Positions 7,445 through 9,509 of a DNA stretch of 9,509 nucleotides are shown in pieces (the first letter of the stretch is position 1; every line of letters starts with the position of its first letter). The notes under the pieces are model-generated. The model ran no database searches. It worked only from the letters and a program-made list of their open reading frames with translations, and was not told the origin of the DNA. Both the position numbers and the translations under genes were made by a program. The stretch is taken from NCBI GenBank assembly GCA_025449515.1, contig JANWJI010000145.1, positions 1 through 9,509 on the forward strand. The letters are read 5' to 3'. The stretch is from Nitrososphaeraceae archaeon (lineage in GTDB: Archaea; Thermoproteota; Nitrososphaeria; Nitrososphaerales; Nitrososphaeraceae).

Positions 7445-7728
7445 AAAAGGGTAGAACAATTCCATCATTTAGATTAGCAACATCAGATGAAAAGGAAGAA
7501 TGGAAGGAATTTCGCAACTGTCTTGGCAAATCGGACAGGAAGTTATTTGATAGAATGTTTTCAATCGAGCGTTTGTATAATTCGGCTTGCTCTTATGCCG
7601 CTAATTCTATAAGGATACAGCCAATCTTCATGTCAATTATATTCGATCATTATAAGACATTAAAAAAGTTGGACGAACAGGAAAAGTCAAGACAACTGAA
7701 GCTAGATGACATCAAACCTATTAACTAA
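7441..7728 (+). pseudogene. Conserved-looking 95-residue protein lacking a start codon
   Basis: Frame 1 is open from 7423 to the TAA at 7726-7728 and contains clearly protein-like sequence: KKGRTIPSFRLATSDEKEEW, FRNCLGKSDRKLFDRMFSIE, RLYNSACSYAANSIRIQPIF, then a helical, charged tail (KKLDEQEKSRQLKLDD). It resembles hypothetical proteins I associate with thaumarchaea; the function is unknown. There is no ATG, GTG or TTG near the expected beginning: the codon at 7441-7443, where Met would fit before KKGRT, is TTA. An ATG there would have overlapped the zinc-ribbon stop as ATGA, a usual coupled arrangement. Either the start was lost by mutation and this is a pseudogene, or an unusual start (ATT at 7429 or 7459) is used. 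Codon use shows no further decay. Confidence 0.6.
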
Positions 7729-7759
7729 CTGACTACGGAATCAACGAACTAACCAGAAT

Positions 7760-7915
7760 ATGGCTATATTCAGTAATTGTAGGAAATGCAGTAGCAATAA
7801 CGTATTCCATTCAGTTCATGATAGCTCGGTCAAAGCAAATCATATGCGATTCATATGTTTTAATTCTGGTAACGTCTGGATACATCAGAACAATAAGGAT
7901 TGCCGTATTCTGTAA
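7760..7915 (+). CDS. 51-aa zinc-ribbon-like miniprotein with one Cys replaced
   Basis: The ORF begins ATG and runs 51 codons to TAA. It shows C7-R-K-C10 and, at the place of the second knuckle, C33-F-N-S36-G-N-V-W-I-H. The usual pattern would be CxxCG followed by an aromatic, so S36 (codon TCT, one base from TGT) probably replaces the fourth zinc ligand. C48 or H42 could substitute. No TATA box or ribosome site is obvious upstream, unlike the neighbouring small genes, so it may be decaying. Function unknown; nucleic-acid binding is only a guess from the fold type. Confidence 0.5.
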   Translation: MAIFSNCRKCSSNNVFHSVHDSSVKANHMRFICFNSGNVWIHQNNKDCRIL

Positions 7916-8009
7916 AAACTATGCTCTACCAAATTTCAGTGATGTATTAACAAACTCAACTCAGTGAATCAATAGTATTGTCTTATGCCTCGATATTTGA
8001 TAAGATGTT

Positions 8010-8025
8010 AACGTGAAATCACGTT
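8010..8025. repeat. Short near-perfect palindrome
   Basis: AACGTGA-AA-TCACGTT: two 7-base arms with a 2-base centre. It lies in a 269-base stretch (7916-8184) where I found no supportable gene. It could be a dimeric regulator site, or chance. Confidence 0.35.
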
Positions 8026-8184
8026 TCTACATATTGAATCATTATCTGATACAGATCCATTACTCGCAGTTGCAGAAGAGGTCGCACCACTCATTCTTCA
8101 AAGATAGGGCTTACGCTACTGAAGAGACTACATTGATAGGATAGAACTTTGAGTTAGTTGTATCGTTAGTTACAACACTTACTT

Positions 8185-8409
8185 TTAATAATCCCCAAAG
8201 GAATATCCACCAGTATAGGTATTTGGGTAGAATTGCGTTTTCTCAATACTATACCGACAATCATCCGGAGGACGTACTTTACTATCCCTGCTAGCATTCA
8301 TATACCATGTGCTGACTTGATAATAACCATCTTTCGCTAGACCAAGTCTAACTACAAATTTTAGTAATCTGCTTCTTGTATCGCTTCTGCAACCTTTACC
8401 TTTGCAGAA
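8185..8409 (-). pseudogene. C-terminal remnant of an unknown minus-strand gene
   Basis: The minus-strand frame is open from 8409 down to the TAA at 8185-8187. Its sequence is clearly protein-like from about 8358: FVVRLGLAKDGYYQVSTWYM, NASRDSKVRPPDDCRYSIEK and TQFYPNTYTGGYSFGDY. The only ATG (8299-8301) lies inside this run, so a start there would leave 38 residues and discard half of it. The upstream part of the frame overlaps the last 16 codons of the 8361-8552 gene in another frame. The likely reading is the 3' end of a gene whose 5' part was lost when the present upstream sequence arrived, or a frameshifted tail of the upstream gene. I do not recognise the family; the aromatic, Gly/Tyr-rich ending recalls surface or binding domains, but this is weak. 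Confidence 0.5.
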
Positions 8410-8552
8410 TTAATCTTATTCTGTCTAACTCTATTCCTTAGCAATTGAAGAAAGATTTCAGCATCGTCTAAAGACTTGTCATCTTTGATTGATATGCTTC
8501 CGATTCCTGGCACGCTTATAGTCCCAATTTCCTTAGACTTCGAATTCGACAT
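8361..8552 (-). CDS. 63-aa hypothetical protein
   Basis: I chose ATG 8552 over the TTG directly before it. The protein starts with a polar segment (MSNSKSKEIG), has a short beta-rich, Gly-containing part (TISVPGIGSISIKDDKSLDD) and ends in one long basic/acidic helix (AEIFLQLLRNRVRQNKINSA to EAIQEADY). No domain is recognised. A minus-strand TATA box lies 26 bases upstream of the ATG, favouring a real gene with a leaderless message. The stop overlaps an open frame that carries on downstream with protein-like sequence, so the original protein may have been longer and been cut by a frameshift. Confidence 0.58.
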   Translation of the reverse strand: MSNSKSKEIGTISVPGIGSISIKDDKSLDDAEIFLQLLRNRVRQNKINSAKVKVAEAIQEADY

Positions 8553-8573
8553 CAATTTTGATCCTTTCAGGAT

Positions 8574-8583
8574 TAAAATTATA
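8574..8583 (-). promoter_or_regulatory. TATA box for the 8552 minus-strand gene
   Basis: On the minus strand this reads TATAATTTTA, centred 26 bases before the ATG at 8552. This is ideal archaeal spacing for a leaderless transcript. Confidence 0.5.
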
Positions 8584-8735
8584 GCAATTTGAATCTAATA
8601 GTCAACACTTTCGAACCTAGATGGTGATATCACTAACTAACCATGAAACTCAAGTATGTTGCATATTTTTAAAATGGCCAGAGTTATTCTGTCCATGTTG
8701 TAAAATGAAATAAAGATTAAGGCCGAGGAATGCAA

Positions 8736-8744
8736 GATTTAAAC
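8736..8744 (+). promoter_or_regulatory. Possible TATA box for the 8771 gene
   Basis: GATTTAAAC is centred about 31 bases before the ATG at 8771, giving a predicted leader of only a few bases. Its end overlaps an 8-base inverted repeat. Confidence 0.35.
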
Positions 8745-8768
8745 TATGAATGAAGGTTATTTCATAGT
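8743..8768. promoter_or_regulatory. Inverted repeat between TATA box and start codon, operator candidate
   Basis: ACTATGAA (8743-8750) and TTCATAGT (8761-8768) are perfect 8-base inverted arms with a 10-base spacer, placed from the TATA-like box to two bases before the ATG at 8771. A dimeric repressor bound here would block transcription start. An RNA hairpin is the alternative. Confidence 0.45.
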
Positions 8769-8770
8769 AT

Positions 8771-8884
8771 ATGGCTAGAATAGTATATCGTGACGGCAAG
8801 AACTACTGTCTAGATTGCAATGAATATATAGAACATATTCGAGAACATATAGAAACCCGTCACGCTGACCCTAATCAGACTTAG
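8771..8884 (+). CDS. 37-aa C2H2-like zinc-finger miniprotein
   Basis: The ORF has an ATG start and a TAG stop. It contains C13-L-D-C16 followed by H26-I-E-T-R-H31, i.e. C-x2-C-x9-H-x4-H, close to a single C2H2 finger and preceded by the short strand-like stretch IVYRDGKNY. It is below usual gene-calling limits but has a TATA-like box, a palindromic operator candidate and a hairpin downstream, which together make a gene plausible. Single-finger archaeal miniproteins of this kind are usually uncharacterised; DNA or RNA binding, or a protein contact, would fit. Confidence 0.6.
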   Translation: MARIVYRDGKNYCLDCNEYIEHIREHIETRHADPNQT

Positions 8885-8919
8885 ATTAAATCTAACTCCA
8901 AAAAGGCTAGAATTAGCCT
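8881..8919. terminator. Two short hairpins after the 8771 gene
   Basis: TTAGAT-TAA-ATCTAA (8881-8895) includes the stop codon. AGGCTA-GAAT-TAGCCT (8904-8919) is preceded by A-rich DNA and followed by CCTTT. Stem and tail are weak, and archaeal termination depends more on T-runs than hairpins, so a terminator role is only possible. Confidence 0.3.
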
Positions 8920-8970
8920 CCTTTGCCTAGAAATATGGAAAGGTCTAGAGATCTAATACAGTATCGAATA

Positions 8971-9010
8971 AACACTGCGACGATATACAACATAAGGCCA
9001 TAGCAGTGTT
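8971..9010. repeat. Inverted repeat, 8-base arms
   Basis: AACACTGC (8971-8978) and GCAGTGTT (9003-9010) are exact reverse complements separated by 24 bases. They lie between the C2H2 miniprotein and the convergent polymerase remnant, in DNA without ORFs. The role is unknown. Confidence 0.35.
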
Positions 9011-9040
9011 AGTAGTAGCATAGTATTTAATGATGAAAGG

Positions 9041-9046
9041 AAAAAA
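9041..9046 (-). terminator. T-run downstream of the polymerase remnant
   Basis: On the minus strand, TTTTTT begins four bases after the TGA at 9050-9052 and is followed by CCTTTC. A T-run right after a stop codon is a typical archaeal terminator and suggests the original gene end is preserved. Confidence 0.35.
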
Positions 9047-9049
9047 CCC

Positions 9050-9308
9050 TCAGTTGTCTCTTTCAGTTTCAACATCTTTTATTCTTTCCTCTCTCAATTC
9101 GTTCCACCATTTCTTCTGTTTGCTGCTTCTAATCCCTCTGTTCTCAGATCTTCTGTAAAGAGCCATCAAATCCAAAATACCCTAACACTGTTTCAGCAGC
9201 ATCAAGCAATAGATCACGATATTTTTCTTTATCATATGATTTAACTATATCTAGACTCCAATAATAGCACTCGATGATGACTTTGACATAATCACCGTAA
9301 CAAAACAT
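9050..9308 (-). pseudogene. C-terminal remnant of a second family B DNA polymerase, frameshifted
   Basis: Read on the minus strand from ATG 9308, the frame gives 54 codons to a TGA at 9144-9146. It includes SYDKEKYRDLLLDAAETVLG and YFGFDGS. A one-base shift near 9155-9160 opens the frame that continues RRSENRGIRSSKQKKWWNEL and REERIKDVETERDN to a stop at 9050-9052. Both parts match the C-terminus of the intact polymerase in this window: over KEKYR...GFD, 17 of 22 residues are identical, and the tail KWW-NELREERIKDVETE parallels KWRWYEEILEQRVRDIHTE. The first 23 residues (MFCYGDYVKVIIEC onward) do not match the polymerase, and two TAG codons precede the ATG, so everything upstream of the C-terminal tail has been lost or replaced. 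It is non-functional as a polymerase, and diverged enough to be an old paralog rather than a recent copy. Confidence 0.75.
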
Positions 9309-9387
9309 GCACTACTAAAACATGGCTTTTGATGTTTTCAATTGAATTCTTGAATGACATACTGAATGAATTAGTTTGTTAGAAAGG

Positions 9388-9396
9388 TATTATAAT
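9388..9396 (+). promoter_or_regulatory. Possible TATA box for the 9425 gene
   Basis: TATTATAAT is centred 33 bases before the ATG at 9425, which would give a leader of about six bases. Confidence 0.35.
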
Positions 9397-9424
9397 GCCA
9401 TAAGCATACATATTGTATAATTTA

Positions 9425-9509
9425 ATGCATTGTTCTGGTCATCAACTTGACTATGAAAAGAAAAGTGTCAAGATCACATGGCTACGATGCAAAATCTGTG
9501 GTAATGTTC
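9425..9509 (+). CDS. Zinc-ribbon protein, 3'-partial
   Basis: The frame is open from ATG 9425 to the window end, 28 residues: C3-S-G-H6 and C22-K-I-C25-G-N-V. A CxxH/CxxC pair, the second followed by Gly and a hydrophobic residue, indicates a zinc ribbon of the type seen in several small genes of this region. C3xxH6 could be the first knuckle. A TATA-like box lies 33 bases upstream. Function unknown and the C-terminus is missing from view. Confidence 0.5.
   Translation, partial: MHCSGHQLDYEKKSVKITWLRCKICGNV

Noticed and set aside
8012..8107. Plus-strand fragment reading ESLSDTDPLLAVAEEVAPLI
   Set aside because: About 31 codons between stops, with no start codon, no homology I can name and no promoter. 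It looks protein-like but cannot be supported; the opposite strand also has a 29-codon ORF there.
6913..9509. CRISPR array, tRNA gene or insertion-sequence ends
   Set aside because: I saw no regularly spaced repeats, no cloverleaf with a T-loop GTTC context and CCA-proximal stem, and no paired terminal inverted repeats with target duplications.

Overview
The window looks like chromosomal DNA of an AT-rich ammonia-oxidising archaeon of the Nitrososphaeria (Thaumarchaeota), possibly Nitrosocosmicus/Nitrososphaera-like. The grounds are an archaeal RadA, a family B DNA polymerase, a small coiled-coil protein and an integrase fragment with a thaumarchaeal look, and many tiny CxxC zinc-ribbon proteins behind TATA boxes. 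This placement rests on protein appearance and base composition only; no search was run.

Bases 2-6294 hold a tight five-gene plus-strand operon for DNA repair or replication. In order it has: RadA recombinase (5' end outside the window, because the frame stays open upstream of the nearest TTG); a 592-aa RPA-like protein with an OB fold, an OB fold plus zinc ribbon and a C-terminal region resembling a PAZ domain; a RadA paralog that has lost both Walker A and Walker B; a 122-aa coiled-coil protein; and a family B polymerase with polymerase carboxylates in place but a degenerate proofreading exonuclease. Junctions of 1, 8, 36 (or fewer) and 2 bases argue for co-transcription. The set has the same kind of parts as bacterial ImuA/ImuB/DnaE2 mutasomes, or eukaryotic Rad51 paralogs working with Pol zeta. 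I propose that it is an archaeal recombination-coupled gap-filling or translesion system.

Bases 6333-6912 hold a DUF72 gene cut off after about 74 recognisable residues and joined directly to an N-terminal fragment of a tyrosine recombinase. This is a scar of rearrangement or element decay.

Bases 6913-9509 are gene-poor. They hold small ORFs (a zinc ribbon, a conserved-looking protein lacking a start codon, a zinc-ribbon protein with a Cys-to-Ser change, a C2H2-like miniprotein and a 63-aa minus-strand protein), several truncated or frameshifted remnants, and some inverted repeats. One minus-strand remnant (9050-9308) carries the C-terminal tail of a second family B polymerase, homologous to the tail of the intact polymerase 3 kb away. 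Several small genes have a TATA-like box 26-33 bases upstream of the ATG, consistent with leaderless or nearly leaderless transcripts.
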